Shown: one piece after another, positions 17,742 through 29,147 of the stretch
How the letters are laid out: each line of letters opens with the position of its first letter
Numbering within the stretch: position 1 is the first letter of the stretch
DNA from: Methylobacterium gossipiicola
Lineage (GTDB): Bacteria > Pseudomonadota > Alphaproteobacteria > Rhizobiales > Beijerinckiaceae
Direction of reading: 5' to 3'
DNA length: 64,000 bases
NCBI RefSeq assembly: GCF_900113485.1
Contig: NZ_FOPM01000008.1
Coordinates: 124,001 to 188,000 of the forward strand
Notes under the pieces: model-generated
Seen by the model: the letters and a program-made list of their open reading frames with translations, nothing else
What the model was told of the DNA's origin: nothing
The model's database searches: none
Program-made: the position numbers and the translations under genes

Positions 17742-18623
17742 ATGGGCATCGATATCAGGACCGTCGGGATCGTCGGGGCCGGGCAGATGGGCAGCGGCAT
17801 CGCCCATGTCTGCGCCATGGCGGGTCTCGACGTCCGGTTGAACGACCGCGATCCCGCGCGCATCCGCAGCGGGCTCGCCACCATCGACGGCAACCTCGCC
17901 CGTCAGGTCGCCAAGGGCACGATTGCCGAGGATCTGCGCCGGGGGGCCGTCGCGCGCATCGTCGGGGCCGAAAGCTTCGATGACCTCGCTGTCTGTGACC
18001 TCGTCATCGAAGCCGCGACGGAGGACGAGGCGACCAAGCGCCAGATCTTCAGCGCCCTGTGCGGCTCCCTGAAGCCCGATGCCCTCGTCGCCACCAACAC
18101 CTCGTCCATCTCCATCACCCGGCTGGCGGCGTCCACGGATCGGCCCGAGCGGTTCATCGGCATCCATTTCATGAACCCCGTGCCGGTGATGCAGCTCGTG
18201 GAGCTGATTCGCGGCATCGCCACGGAGGACCCGACCTACGAGTCGGCGAAAGCCTTCATCGCCAAGCTCGGCAAGACCTCGACGATGTCGGAGGATTTCC
18301 CGGCCTTCATCGTCAATCGCATTCTGCTGCCGATGATCAACGAGGCGATCTACACCCTGTACGAGGGCGTCGGCTCGGTGGAATCCATCGATACGGCGAT
18401 GAAGCTCGGCGCCAACCATCCCATGGGGCCTCTGCAGCTCGCCGACTTCATCGGCCTGGACACCTGCCTGTCGGTGATGCAGGTGCTCTACGAGGGGTTG
18501 GCCGATTCGAAGTATCGCCCCTGTCCGCTCCTCGTGAAGTATGTCGAAGCCGGCTGGCTCGGCCGGAAGGTCAAACGCGGTTTCTACGATTATCGCGGCG
18601 AAACGCCGGTTCCAACGCGCTGA
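17742..18623 (+). CDS. 3-hydroxybutyryl-CoA dehydrogenase
   Basis: This 293-residue enzyme oxidises (S)-3-hydroxyacyl-CoA with NAD(P), acting in fatty acid and C4 acyl-CoA metabolism. The N-terminal Rossmann motif VGIVGAGQMGSGIAHVCA is followed by TNTSSISITRLA, the catalytic His region GIHFMNPVPVMQL, and the catalytic Asn in FIVNRILLPMINEA. The C-terminal domain (LGANHPMGPLQLADFIGLD) is complete. It closes the adenosyltransferase-etfB-etfA group and is followed by a strong terminator. In methylotrophs such an enzyme could serve the ethylmalonyl-CoA pathway; that link is inference. Confidence 0.94.
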   Translation: MGIDIRTVGIVGAGQMGSGIAHVCAMAGLDVRLNDRDPARIRSGLATIDGNLARQVAKGTIAEDLRRGAVARIVGAESFDDLAVCDLVIEAATEDEATKRQIFSALCGSLKPDALVATNTSSISITRLAASTDRPERFIGIHFMNPVPVMQLVELIRGIATEDPTYESAKAFIAKLGKTSTMSEDFPAFIVNRILLPMINEAIYTLYEGVGSVESIDTAMKLGANHPMGPLQLADFIGLDTCLSVMQVLYEGLADSKYRPCPLLVKYVEAGWLGRKVKRGFYDYRGETPVPTR

Positions 18624-18643
18624 GAAGCGGGTTCGATCATAAG

Positions 18644-18680
18644 AAAGCCCGGCCACGCGTGATGCGGGCCGGGCTTTTTC
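18644..18680 (+). terminator. Rho-independent terminator after the etf/hbd group
   Basis: AAAGCCCGGCC pairs perfectly with GGCCGGGCTTT across a 12-base loop, ending in a T run. The A-rich 5' side makes it usable from the opposite strand too, so it may also end the minus-strand gene whose stop is at 18701. Confidence 0.88.
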
Positions 18681-18700
18681 CATTCAGGCCGTCACGGGTT

Positions 18701-18985
18701 TCAGCGGGCCGAATTCGTCGAGGGCTGGGTGTTGGCCGGAACGGTGCTGCCAGTGCTCGCCGGCATGTCCGACTTGAGGCCGTTGTTGGGCTGGTTCGCG
18801 GCGCCCGGATTCTGGGTGCCGGCCGTGGTCTGAGCCGCGTAATCCGTCGGGGACTTGGCGCCCTGCCAGGACATCAGCCCGACGATGGCAACGGCCAGAA
18901 GAGCCAGGCTGCCGACGAGGACGAGGAGGACGGGCTTGCCCCTCTTGCCCTGGCGGGATTCCTGCGGGTGAAGCTGCTGTACCAT
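18701..18985 (-). CDS. Unknown small single-span membrane protein
   Basis: I recognise no family. The 94-residue product has a short basic N-terminus, one transmembrane helix (about 18-40, PVLLVLVGSLALLAVAIVGL), and a Thr/Pro/Asn/Gln-rich hydrophilic tail that is probably periplasmic and disordered. The ATG at 18985 is preceded by AGGGG five bases upstream, so the shorter start is preferred over one ten codons further out. It may share the bidirectional terminator with the hbd gene. The quinone oxidoreductase gene lies about 100 bp upstream on the same strand. Confidence 0.65.
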   Translation of the reverse strand: MVQQLHPQESRQGKRGKPVLLVLVGSLALLAVAIVGLMSWQGAKSPTDYAAQTTAGTQNPGAANQPNNGLKSDMPASTGSTVPANTQPSTNSAR

Positions 18986-19082
18986 TCCGTCCCCTCGTGG
19001 CTGGCCCGGGCTCACGTGAGCCTGGGCATCCGATCACCGAATGGGGGACAAACGCAGGGTTGGATCGGAGGGTTCCTGAAAC

Positions 19083-20093
19083 TCAGCGACCCGTCACCAG
19101 CATGATCTTCCCGAGATGCGCACTCGACTCCATGAGTTCGTGGGCCTTGTCCGCCTCCTCCAGGGGGAAGGTCGCGTGGATGATCGGCCGGATGGTGCCG
19201 GCTTCGAGGAGGGGCCACACATCGTCCGCGAGCCCGCGCGCGATGGCGGCCTTTTCGGATTTCGGCCGGGCCCGAAGGGTCGCGCCCGTGAAGGTGAGGC
19301 GCTTCATCATGATCGGCGTCATGCTGAACGCGTCGACCTTGTAGCCCTGCATGAACGCGATCTGGACGAGGCGGCCTTCGATGGCGAGCGCCGAGAGGTT
19401 CTTGGCCAGATACGGAGCGCCGACCATGTCGAGGATGACATCGACGCCGTTGCCGTCGGTGAGGGCCTTCACCCGCTCGACGAAATCCTCCTCCCGGTAG
19501 TTGATCGCCGCCTCGGCGCCGAGGTCACGACAGAAATCGCACTTCTCGGCCGAGCCCGCCGTGGCGAAGACCCGGGCGCCGTGATGCTTGGCGATCTGGA
19601 TCGCCGTCGAGCCGATGCCGCTCGACCCGCCATGGACCAGGAAGGCTTCGCCGGGTTGGAGGCGGCCACGCTGGATCACCGTGGAATAGACAGTAAAGTA
19701 GGTTTCCGGGATGCCGGCGGCCTCGACGAGGGACAGGGGCGCGGGGCGTGGCAGGCACTGTCCGGCTTCCGCCACGGCGAACTCGGCATAGCCGCCGCTG
19801 ATCGTGAGGGCACAGACCTCGTCGCCGAGGGCGAGGCCGTCCACGTCCGCCCCGAGGGCGACGATGCGGCCGGCGACTTCGAGGCCCGGGATCTCGGTGG
19901 CGCCCTTCGGCGGCGGATATTTGCCCTCGCGCTGCTGGATGTCGGGCCGGTTCACGCCCGCCGCCACCACCTCGATGAGCACCTGACCCGGCCCGGCCTG
20001 GGGCAGCGGCACCGTCTCGATGGCCAGGACCTCGGGGCCGCCGGCGGCGGTGAACCGGATCTGGCGCATGGTCTCGGGCAGGTTGGCGGTCAT
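19083..20093 (-). CDS. NAD(P)H quinone oxidoreductase, zinc-free MDR family (PIG3-like)
   Basis: This 336-residue medium-chain dehydrogenase lacks the zinc ligands of alcohol dehydrogenases and matches quinone oxidoreductases of the PIG3 type. The GroES-like part shows AAGVNRPDIQQREGKYPPP and GLEVAGRIVALG. The Rossmann part has FLVHGGSSGIGSTAIQIAKHHGA and then AGSAEKCDFCRDLGAEAAINY, as expected for NADPH binding. GGAGG lies 9 bases before the chosen ATG. Reduction of quinones or enones by NADPH is the family activity; the natural substrate is unknown. Confidence 0.9.
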   Translation of the reverse strand: MTANLPETMRQIRFTAAGGPEVLAIETVPLPQAGPGQVLIEVVAAGVNRPDIQQREGKYPPPKGATEIPGLEVAGRIVALGADVDGLALGDEVCALTISGGYAEFAVAEAGQCLPRPAPLSLVEAAGIPETYFTVYSTVIQRGRLQPGEAFLVHGGSSGIGSTAIQIAKHHGARVFATAGSAEKCDFCRDLGAEAAINYREEDFVERVKALTDGNGVDVILDMVGAPYLAKNLSALAIEGRLVQIAFMQGYKVDAFSMTPIMMKRLTFTGATLRARPKSEKAAIARGLADDVWPLLEAGTIRPIIHATFPLEEADKAHELMESSAHLGKIMLVTGR

Positions 20094-20175
20094 GGGCTCT
20101 CTCCTCCGGGCAACCCAGCCGTCATGGGCGGCCCCGGGGCCGTTTGGCAAGGGAGCGAATGACGGGTGCAGGATC

Positions 20176-20811
20176 TCAGCGGGTGCCGTACATCCGGTCG
20201 CCGGCATCGCCCAGGCCCGGAACGATGTAGCCGTGGTCGTTGAGGTGGCTGTCGATGGAGGCCGTCCAGATCGGCACGTCAGGATGGCTCGCCTGCAGGT
20301 GGGCGACGCCCTCGGGGGCGGCAAGGAGGCAGACGAAACGCAGATCTTGAGCGCCGCGTGCCTTCAACAGATTGATGGCCGCCGCCGCCGAATTGCCGGT
20401 GGCCAGCATCGGATCGAGGACGAGGACCGTGCGGTCGGCGAGGTCCGAGGGGGCCTTGAAGTAGTATTCCACCGCTTCCAAGCTTTCGGGGTCGCGGTAG
20501 AGTCCGATATGGGCCACCCGGGCCGAGGGCATCAGCGACAGCATCCCGTCGAGGAAGCCGGTGCCGGCCCGCAGGATCGGGGCCAGGACGAGCTTCTTGC
20601 CGGCGATCTGAGGCGCCTGCATTGCCTGGATCGGTGTCTCGATGGCGACGGTTTCGAGGGGCAGGTCGCGGGTCACCTCATAGGCCAGCAACATGCCGAT
20701 CTCGTTGAGGATCTGGCGGAAGCCCTTGGTGGAGCGCGCGCGGTCGCGCAGGAGCGTCAGCTTGTGCTGGACGAGGGGGTGATCGACCACCCGAACCGCC
20801 GCGTTCGCCAT
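20176..20811 (-). CDS. upp: Uracil phosphoribosyltransferase
   Basis: This 211-residue salvage enzyme makes UMP from uracil and PRPP. The PRPP-binding loop is [16 protein letters not shown], the N-terminal arm contains [16 protein letters not shown], and the C-terminal uracil-binding segment [18 protein letters not shown] is complete. GGAG nine bases upstream supports the ATG at 20811. It lies 82 bp upstream of the quinone oxidoreductase on the same strand. A strong terminator in the preceding gap separates it from the DUF2852 gene, so it probably has its own promoter in that 260-bp gap. Confidence 0.96.
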   Translation of the reverse strand: MANAAVRVVDHPLVQHKLTLLRDRARSTKGFRQILNEIGMLLAYEVTRDLPLETVAIETPIQAMQAPQIAGKKLVLAPILRAGTGFLDGMLSLMPSARVAHIGLYRDPESLEAVEYYFKAPSDLADRTVLVLDPMLATGNSAAAAINLLKARGAQDLRFVCLLAAPEGVAHLQASHPDVPIWTASIDSHLNDHGYIVPGLGDAGDRMYGTR

Positions 20812-20899
20812 CGTCCGCTTCTCCCCGCGCCGCATCGGCGACGGGCCGACCGGACAGGAACTGCATAGATCATACCGTTGCCGCCCGCGATGGGCCGAT

Positions 20900-20937
20900 C
20901 CCATGAAAGAAGGTCCCCGGCCCTTGGCCGGGGACCT
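20900..20937 (-). terminator. Rho-independent terminator downstream of the DUF2852 gene
   Basis: A perfect 12-bp stem, AGGTCCCCGGCC against GGCCGGGGACCT with a three-base loop, is followed on the minus strand by TTCTTTC. It lies about 136 bp downstream of the DUF2852 stop and upstream of upp. Confidence 0.75.
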
Positions 20938-21072
20938 CTCGGACATCGGGACCTTCCGGAGAACCCGTCATACGAACGCTGTTTGATCCCTTCGGAATGG
21001 CGGAGTTCGACTGTCCTCACACGATGCGCGGGCTTCGGGGTCCGGTCTCCGCTTCAATCAAGCGAAACCGTA

Positions 21073-21546
21073 TCAGACCGAACGAGTGGTGTCGGTGGCG
21101 CGCTTCTGAGCCATGTAGGCGTCGAATTCCTCGCGGTCCTTCGCCCGCTTCAGGCCCTCGACATATTCGGAGAACGCACGGCTCTCCTCGGCCAGCGCCC
21201 GGCGCTGGGCATCAAGGCGGTCGAGCTCGGCCCGGCGATACTCGTCGAAGGCGCGGTTTCCGGTGGGGCCGACGCCATTGGCAGCCTCGTAGGCGGCGGC
21301 AAAGCGCGAGCGACCCCGGCCGCCGGACTGCCAAGCCGAACCCCAGGCGCTGCCCCGGTCGGCGAGCCCCCGGAGTTCGCTCAAAGCCGGATAGCCCGCA
21401 ACCTTCCAGGCGACGTAGGCCGCGGCGAGGGGCCACCAGTATATGAAGCCGACCACGATGGCGCCGATCTCTAAGGAGCGTTTGGGAAACGGGCCGCTCC
21501 GGCAGGTCTTGCCCGTAGCCCAGGGGGAATTGGAGGAAAGACTCAC
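21073..21546 (-). CDS. DUF2852 family membrane protein
   Basis: This 157-residue protein has one hydrophobic stretch (about 27-50, IGAIVVGFIYWWPLAAAYVAWKV split into one or two spans). A soluble C-terminal helical region carries the family hallmark FDEYRRAELDRLDAQRRAL and ends around FSEYVEGLKRAKDREEFD. The start is a GTG at 21546 with GGAG nine bases upstream. DUF2852 proteins are widespread in Alphaproteobacteria and have no known function. A clear terminator follows, so it is probably a single-gene unit. Confidence 0.82.
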   Translation of the reverse strand: MSLSSNSPWATGKTCRSGPFPKRSLEIGAIVVGFIYWWPLAAAYVAWKVAGYPALSELRGLADRGSAWGSAWQSGGRGRSRFAAAYEAANGVGPTGNRAFDEYRRAELDRLDAQRRALAEESRAFSEYVEGLKRAKDREEFDAYMAQKRATDTTRSV

Positions 21547-21633
21547 GGCTCACGTCTCCGATGTTAATGTGAACGACATTCACTTGCGGATGCGGAGCTG
21601 GGCTTTCAAGGGGCGAGCCGCGGAATCGCTTGG

Positions 21634-22296
21634 TCAGGCCTGGGGCGGTCCGCCAGCACCGTGCACGAGGGCGAGGACGCCTGCGCGCAGGAGTTCGTAC
21701 TTGTCCGGCACCCCTGGTCCCTTCGGCAGATGCCCGGAGGCGGCCAGGGTCGCGAGACCGTGCGACAGGGCCCAGACCTCCACGGCGATGAAGCGTGGGG
21801 CGACACCGCCGAATCCGTCTGGGAACGTCGCCTGCAGGGCCTCCACCAGGAGGTCGAACGGGCTCGGGCGCGGCCCGGCCTCGCTGTTCGGCGTTCCCGC
21901 TGCCAGCCCCCGCGTTTCGAAGATCGCCGCGTAGTAGCCGGGCTCCTCCTCCGCGAAGGCGAGATAGGCCTCGCCCATGCGGGTGAACCGCTCGAGCGGC
22001 GTACCCCGGGCGGCGAGCGCCCGGGCGAGGCGCTCGGCGAGATCGGCGAAACCGCGTCCCGCCACCTCTTCCAAGAGGGCTTCGCGGCCGCGAAAATGCC
22101 GGTAGAGGGCGGCCGGCGTCACTCCGACGAGGCGGGCGGCATCCACAAGGGTGAACCCCCCGATCCCGCGCTCGGCGATGAACCGGCGGGCCGCCTCGAT
22201 CAGCGCTTCCTTGAGGTTGCCGTGGTGGTAGCTGCGCCGGTCGTCGGGGCCTTCGCGCCAGGGTCGCACGCCAATGTCCTCATGGGGGCGCCCCAT
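21634..22296 (-). CDS. TetR/AcrR family transcriptional regulator
   Basis: This regulator of about 220 residues has an N-terminal helix-turn-helix (YHHGNLKEALIEAA, then GGFTLVDAARLVGVTPAALYRHF) typical of TetR proteins. The C-terminal ligand and dimer domain resembles the WHG-motif subgroup (MGEAYLAFAEEEPGYYAAIF). Start choice is uncertain: the ATG at 22296 gives a more usual leader before the helix-turn-helix than a GTG at 22347. No effector gene lies divergently within 200 bp, so its target is not evident; self-regulation through a nearby palindrome is possible. Confidence 0.82.
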   Translation of the reverse strand: MGRPHEDIGVRPWREGPDDRRSYHHGNLKEALIEAARRFIAERGIGGFTLVDAARLVGVTPAALYRHFRGREALLEEVAGRGFADLAERLARALAARGTPLERFTRMGEAYLAFAEEEPGYYAAIFETRGLAAGTPNSEAGPRPSPFDLLVEALQATFPDGFGGVAPRFIAVEVWALSHGLATLAASGHLPKGPGVPDKYELLRAGVLALVHGAGGPPQA

Positions 22297-22343
22297 CACG
22301 AGAGGCGGGCGGCCATACGGGATGGGGCCGCATCCCTCCCCTA

Positions 22344-22355
22344 CCACGCGCGTGG
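22344..22355. promoter_or_regulatory. 12-bp palindrome upstream of the tetR-type gene
   Basis: CCACGCGCGTGG is a perfect palindrome about 48 bp before the preferred regulator start. It could be an autoregulatory operator, but GC-rich palindromes arise easily in this genome. Confidence 0.25.
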
Positions 22356-22430
22356 CGTGAATTGACCCCGTTCTGTCGATCAGTAGACGGAGCCCACAGC
22401 CGCGACGCAGGGGCGCAACATGCGCTGACG

Positions 22431-22619
22431 TCAGAGCCGGAACAGCGACCCCGCCGCGTCGCGGGCGGCGGTCTTGGCCTCCCGGGCTGCTTCGAGGCGC
22501 GCGATCTCCCGTGTCAGGAGGGCGATGCGCTCGGACAGGTCCGCCACCGACAGGGTGTCGAGGGGCTCGCCGATCCGGTGTTCGGGGGCCGGTTCAGGGC
22601 GAAAATCGTCGTCGTGCAT
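22431..22619 (-). CDS. DUF1192 family small protein
   Basis: This 62-residue acidic-then-helical protein begins MHDDDFRPEP, has the family core LDTLSVADLSERIALLTREI, and ends in a short Lys/Arg-containing tail (GSLFRL). This matches DUF1192, a small alphaproteobacterial family with a predicted coiled coil and no known role. It lies 14 bp downstream of deoB, so the two are probably co-transcribed. A SlyX-like fold is an alternative description, but the conserved N-terminus favours DUF1192. Confidence 0.8.
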   Translation of the reverse strand: MHDDDFRPEPAPEHRIGEPLDTLSVADLSERIALLTREIARLEAAREAKTAARDAAGSLFRL

Positions 22620-22633
22620 GGAATCCTCCTCCC

Positions 22634-23851
<1,218 letters not shown>

Positions 23852-23859
23852 CGCGTGTC

Positions 23860-25488
<1,629 letters not shown>

Positions 25489-25612
25489 CGGGCGAATGTC
25501 ATGAAGCGGACCGGGGTGGCGCGTCGGAAACCGGGTTATAGCGCGCTCCGCCGTGACGGGCGAACGGCGATCCGCGATTGATCGGACGCGGCCGTGCCCT
25601 AAAACCCGTCGG

Positions 25613-26497
25613 GTGATCGTGCCGCGTTCCGCCCTCCCCGCCCTTCTGCTGTGTCTCCTCGGTTCCGCGCCCGCCCTCGCCGTCGCGTCGGAGGGCGGCG
25701 AGACCGTGGAGCAGGCCCTGTGCCGCCTCATCGAATCGTCCGCCAAAGCGCGCGCCCTGCCGGTGCCGTTCCTCACCCGGCTGATCTGGCGTGAGAGCGC
25801 GTTCCGGGTCGGCGCCGTGAGCCCCGTGGGGGCGCAGGGCGTGGCGCAGTTCATGCCCGGCACGGCCCGCGAGCGCGGGCTGACCGATCCGTTCGATCCC
25901 GAGCAGGCGATCCCGCACGCGGCCCACCTGCTCGCCGACCTCAACCGCCAGTTCGGCAATCTCGGCCTCGCGGCGGCGGCCTACAATGGCGGCCCCGGCC
26001 GGGTCTCGGCCTGGCTCGCCGGCACCGGCGGCCTGCCCATCGAGACGCGCAACTACGTCCTGGCCATCACGGGCGCCCCGGCGGAGGATTGGCGCGCGGG
26101 GGCGGGCGTCGAGATGCCGGAGACGGACAAGAAAGCTGATTCGCCGAAGCCCGAACCCGAAAAGACCTGCCTGCAGGTGACGGCGGCCCTGCGCATCCCG
26201 TCGCGCGGCGACCGCTTCGCCCTTGGGGGCAACGAGGGGCCGGCGGCGCCCTGGGGCATCCAACTCGCCGGCAATTTCTCCAAGTCCCTCGCCCTCCAGA
26301 GCTTTTCCCGGGCGCGAAAACTCTACACCAGCGTGATCGGCGAGGTTCGGCCGATGATCATCGGCACGCGCCTGCGCAGCCGGGGCACCCGGGCGTTCTA
26401 CCGCATCCGCATTCCGGCCCAGAGCCGTGAGGCCGCCGACAAGCTGTGCGGGCGGATCCGCGGGGTCGGCGGCGCCTGCCTCGTCCTGCGAACCTGA
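25613..26497 (+). CDS. Periplasmic lytic transglycosylase with SPOR domain
   Basis: This protein of about 294 residues has a signal peptide (cleavage near ALAVASEG), an SLT-type catalytic domain (about 33-160) with the catalytic Glu in WRESAF, followed by SPVGAQGVAQFMPGTA and the AAYNGGPGRV loop. A charged linker then leads to a C-terminal SPOR domain (WGIQLAGNFSKSLA to the end), which binds denuded peptidoglycan at division sites. The start is a GTG at 25613, or possibly 25619; no strong ribosome-binding site is seen. It diverges from the YejF-type ATPase, suggesting linked release and uptake of wall fragments. Confidence 0.87.
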   Translation: MIVPRSALPALLLCLLGSAPALAVASEGGETVEQALCRLIESSAKARALPVPFLTRLIWRESAFRVGAVSPVGAQGVAQFMPGTARERGLTDPFDPEQAIPHAAHLLADLNRQFGNLGLAAAAYNGGPGRVSAWLAGTGGLPIETRNYVLAITGAPAEDWRAGAGVEMPETDKKADSPKPEPEKTCLQVTAALRIPSRGDRFALGGNEGPAAPWGIQLAGNFSKSLALQSFSRARKLYTSVIGEVRPMIIGTRLRSRGTRAFYRIRIPAQSREAADKLCGRIRGVGGACLVLRT

Positions 26498-26593
26498 GTC
26501 TTCGTCGCTCGCGAAACCGATTTGGCGCCCCGGCGCCATCAAACCGCCGTGTGCGCCCTGTCACAGGGGATGTCGCCGCCTTCAGAGAGATGC

Positions 26594-27502
26594 ATGACCC
26601 GGGTTCTCGCCGTCCTTGCCAGCCTCCTCGGTCTCGTCATCGTCGCCGCCGGCATCACCGCCTGCTCGCCCCTCGCCCTGTTCGATGCCATCGGCCCCCG
26701 GGACCAGGGCGGCCGTCTGAGCCTGCACAATGCGGCCTTCGGCTCGCATGCCCGCCAGCGCCTCGACGTGTTCACCCCCGTGGCGGCCACGGGCGGCGCG
26801 CCCGTGCTGGTGTTCTTCTACGGCGGCTCTTGGAAGAACGGGACGAAGGAGGATTACGCCTTCGTCGGTCAGGCGCTCGCCGCCCAAGGGTTCGTGACGG
26901 TGCTGCCCGATTACCGGCTCTATCCGGAGGTCCGCTTTCCCGATTTCCTCGACGACGGGGCCGAGGCCATTGCCTGGGTCAGGGACAATATCGCCCAGTA
27001 TGGCGGTGATCCGCGTCGGATCGTCCTGGCGGGCCATTCGGCGGGCGCCTACAATGCCGTGATGCTGGGGCTCGACCCGCGCTACCTGCGCCGGGCCGGG
27101 GTCGATCCCAAGGTCGTTCGTGCCATCGCGGGCCTGTCAGGGCCTTACGATTTCCTGCCGCTGGATGCCGGTACCGCCCAGGAGGTGTTCGGTCAGGCGC
27201 CCGACAGGGCCGCGACCCAACCGGTGAGCTTTGCCGGCCCGCATTCCCCGCCAGCTTACCTCGCCACCGGCGACACCGACAGCCTCGTACGCCCGAGCAA
27301 CACCCGCAGCCTCGCCGCCCGCCTGCGCGAGGCCCGCGTGCCCGTGCAGGAGCGCGTCTATGCCGGGCTCGACCATTCCGACACCCTGCTCGCCCTGTCG
27401 GTGACGTTCCGTTCCAAGGCCCCGGTGCTGGCCGAGATGGCGGCCTTCCTGCGGCAGTATTCCGGCGGCGAGCGCGTGCCGGCCCGGACGGTGAAACGCT
27501 GA
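26594..27502 (+). CDS. Alpha/beta hydrolase, probable lipoprotein esterase
   Basis: This 302-residue protein has a signal sequence ending in ITACSP, which could be a lipobox. An alpha/beta hydrolase domain follows: FFYGGSWKNG is the oxyanion-hole motif of carboxylesterase/lipase family IV-like enzymes, the nucleophile elbow is GHSAGA, and Asp and His follow in ATGDTDSLV and LDHSDT. A broad esterase or thioesterase activity is likely; the substrate is unknown. AGAGAG precedes the ATG at 26594. It converges on the xylanase gene, whose stop is only 17 bp away. Confidence 0.82.
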   Translation: MTRVLAVLASLLGLVIVAAGITACSPLALFDAIGPRDQGGRLSLHNAAFGSHARQRLDVFTPVAATGGAPVLVFFYGGSWKNGTKEDYAFVGQALAAQGFVTVLPDYRLYPEVRFPDFLDDGAEAIAWVRDNIAQYGGDPRRIVLAGHSAGAYNAVMLGLDPRYLRRAGVDPKVVRAIAGLSGPYDFLPLDAGTAQEVFGQAPDRAATQPVSFAGPHSPPAYLATGDTDSLVRPSNTRSLAARLREARVPVQERVYAGLDHSDTLLALSVTFRSKAPVLAEMAAFLRQYSGGERVPARTVKR

Positions 27503-27518
27503 GGGCCGGGGGCGACCC

Positions 27519-28661
27519 TTATCCCCGTCGCAGGCGGTCCCGCGTCGCCTTGTGGTCCGGCGCATCCGAAAATGCCTTGTGCATCGCGGTCCAGAGGGGC
27601 GTGCGCGCCATCGTTTCGTCGAGGGGAAGGGCACGCTGGATCAGGCCATCGGCGCGGCGGCGCTGCGGATTGGTGTTGAGCCAGGTGTTGGCGTTGGTGA
27701 TATCCCACGTCAGTACGTTGAGGGTCGCGGGCTCGTCCAGCACCACGTCGAGGAAGCGACGGGCGAGGTCCGACACTGCCCGGTCCCGCGCCGTGAGGTC
27801 CGCGGGAAAGTCGCGGTCGTTGACGTCGAGTTCCGTGACCTCGAGGGCGAGACCGAGGTCCGCGACCGCCTTGAGAAATCGGCGCAGACTCCCCTGATTC
27901 AGGGGATGCTTGGCGTAGAGGTGGCCTTGCAAGCCGAGGCGCCGGATCGGCACCCCGCGCCGGACCATCCCCTCCAGGGTCCGCAGCACCATGGCGCGGC
28001 GCGGCGCGATCCAGTCGGCGTCGAGCTCGAGGTCGTTCTCGTTCCAGGCACCCGCCGCCGCCGGATCGGCCTCGTGCTGGAGCGCGAAGGCGAGATCGAC
28101 GAAGCGGGGGCCGAGGGCGGCGAGCCAGGGCGTGGCTTTCAGGCCGTCGGCGCGGCCGCTGTCGGGGCCGCAGATCTCGTTGACCACGTCCCAGGCCTCG
28201 ATTCGGCCCCGGTAGCGCCCCGCCATGGCGCCGATCCATTCGCGGAGAAACCCTTCCGCATCCCGTTCGATCCGGGGCAGCGCCCAGGCCGGAACGCCCT
28301 CGTGCCAGACGAGGGTGTGGCCACGCAGGCGCTGGCCGTTGGCGCGCGCGAAGGCGGCCGTTTCGTCGGCGAAGGAGAAATCGATGGGGCCGGGCGCTCG
28401 CCACGCATAGGCGAGCTTCATGGCGTTCTCGGGCACCAGGACCCCGCATTCCCGCGCGAGGACCTCGCCGTAGGCGGGGTTCTGGCGGAGCGGCGTGATG
28501 TTCACCGCCGAGCCGTACGCGATCCCCTTCTTGGCCGCCGCCGCGTTGAGGCTGTCGGCGGCCCAGGACCCTCCCACCGCCGAAGAGCCTTGCTCGGCCG
28601 AAGCCGGGCCGGTGGCAAGCGCCAGGGCACCGCCGAGGATGGCGCGGCGGGTCAGCCTCAT
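27519..28661 (-). CDS. Endo-1,4-beta-xylanase, glycoside hydrolase family 10
   Basis: This 380-residue protein carries a Tat-like leader (RLTRRAILGGALALA) and a GH10 barrel. Visible signatures are HTLVWHEGVP, the acid/base glutamate in EAWDVVNEI, the nucleophile glutamate in LEVTELDVNDRD, and NVLTWDITNANTWL. It should cleave internal xylan bonds in the periplasm or outside the cell. Its ATG overlaps the stop of the thioesterase gene (ATGA), so the two are translationally coupled. Such an enzyme suits a plant-associated bacterium. Both catalytic glutamates are present; the chain is complete. Confidence 0.93.
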   Translation of the reverse strand: MRLTRRAILGGALALATGPASAEQGSSAVGGSWAADSLNAAAAKKGIAYGSAVNITPLRQNPAYGEVLARECGVLVPENAMKLAYAWRAPGPIDFSFADETAAFARANGQRLRGHTLVWHEGVPAWALPRIERDAEGFLREWIGAMAGRYRGRIEAWDVVNEICGPDSGRADGLKATPWLAALGPRFVDLAFALQHEADPAAAGAWNENDLELDADWIAPRRAMVLRTLEGMVRRGVPIRRLGLQGHLYAKHPLNQGSLRRFLKAVADLGLALEVTELDVNDRDFPADLTARDRAVSDLARRFLDVVLDEPATLNVLTWDITNANTWLNTNPQRRRADGLIQRALPLDETMARTPLWTAMHKAFSDAPDHKATRDRLRRG

Positions 28662-29077
28662 GGAATCTGGGGCGGGATCGGGCGCGGACGCCGGTCGGCC
28701 CCGATGGCCACGAAGGTGAACAGACCCTCCGTCACCTTCTGGGTCGCCTCGCTCTCGCGCTCACGGCGCCAGACCTCGACCTGGATGCCGAGGGACGTCC
28801 GGCCCACCCGTACGATCCAGGCATAGATGCTGACCTCGTCGCCGACGAAGACCGGGCTGTGAAAGGTCATGGCCTCCACCGAGATGGTGGCGCAGCGCCC
28901 CCGCGCCCGCCGGGCCGCGACGTTGCCGGCGGCCAGATCCATCTGACCCATGAGCCAGCCGCCGAAGATGTCTCCGGCCGGGTTGGTGTCCGACGGCATC
29001 GCGATGGTGCGCACCACGGGCGGACCCCGGTCGGTCGGCTGCTCGGTGGATGCGGGGGCGAGGGAGGCGGTGGTCAT
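28658..29077 (-). CDS. Acyl-CoA thioesterase, hotdog fold (YciA-like)
   Basis: This 139-residue single-hotdog protein shows the family pattern PSDTNPAGDIFGGWLMGQMD, where the Asp/Asn pair lies at the active site, followed by VEAMTFHSPVFVGDEV. It would hydrolyse acyl-CoA to free acid and CoA in the cytoplasm. It lies 70 bp downstream of the PQQ dehydrogenase and overlaps the xylanase start by four bases, so all three minus-strand genes may form one operon. A cytoplasmic thioesterase coupled to an exported xylanase is an odd pairing with no clear metabolic link. Confidence 0.9.
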   Translation of the reverse strand: MTTASLAPASTEQPTDRGPPVVRTIAMPSDTNPAGDIFGGWLMGQMDLAAGNVAARRARGRCATISVEAMTFHSPVFVGDEVSIYAWIVRVGRTSLGIQVEVWRRERESEATQKVTEGLFTFVAIGADRRPRPIPPQIP

Positions 29078-29147
29078 CGGTCCGTTCCGGCTGTGCGGGA
29101 GACCAGCCTATTGCAAACCACGCGCCGTTGGGGGCCAGCCCCTGACA

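Noticed and set aside
22344-22374. Palindrome and TTGACC near the tetR-type gene as a divergent promoter
   Set aside because: No plus-strand gene lies downstream; only a weak autoregulatory role remains possible.
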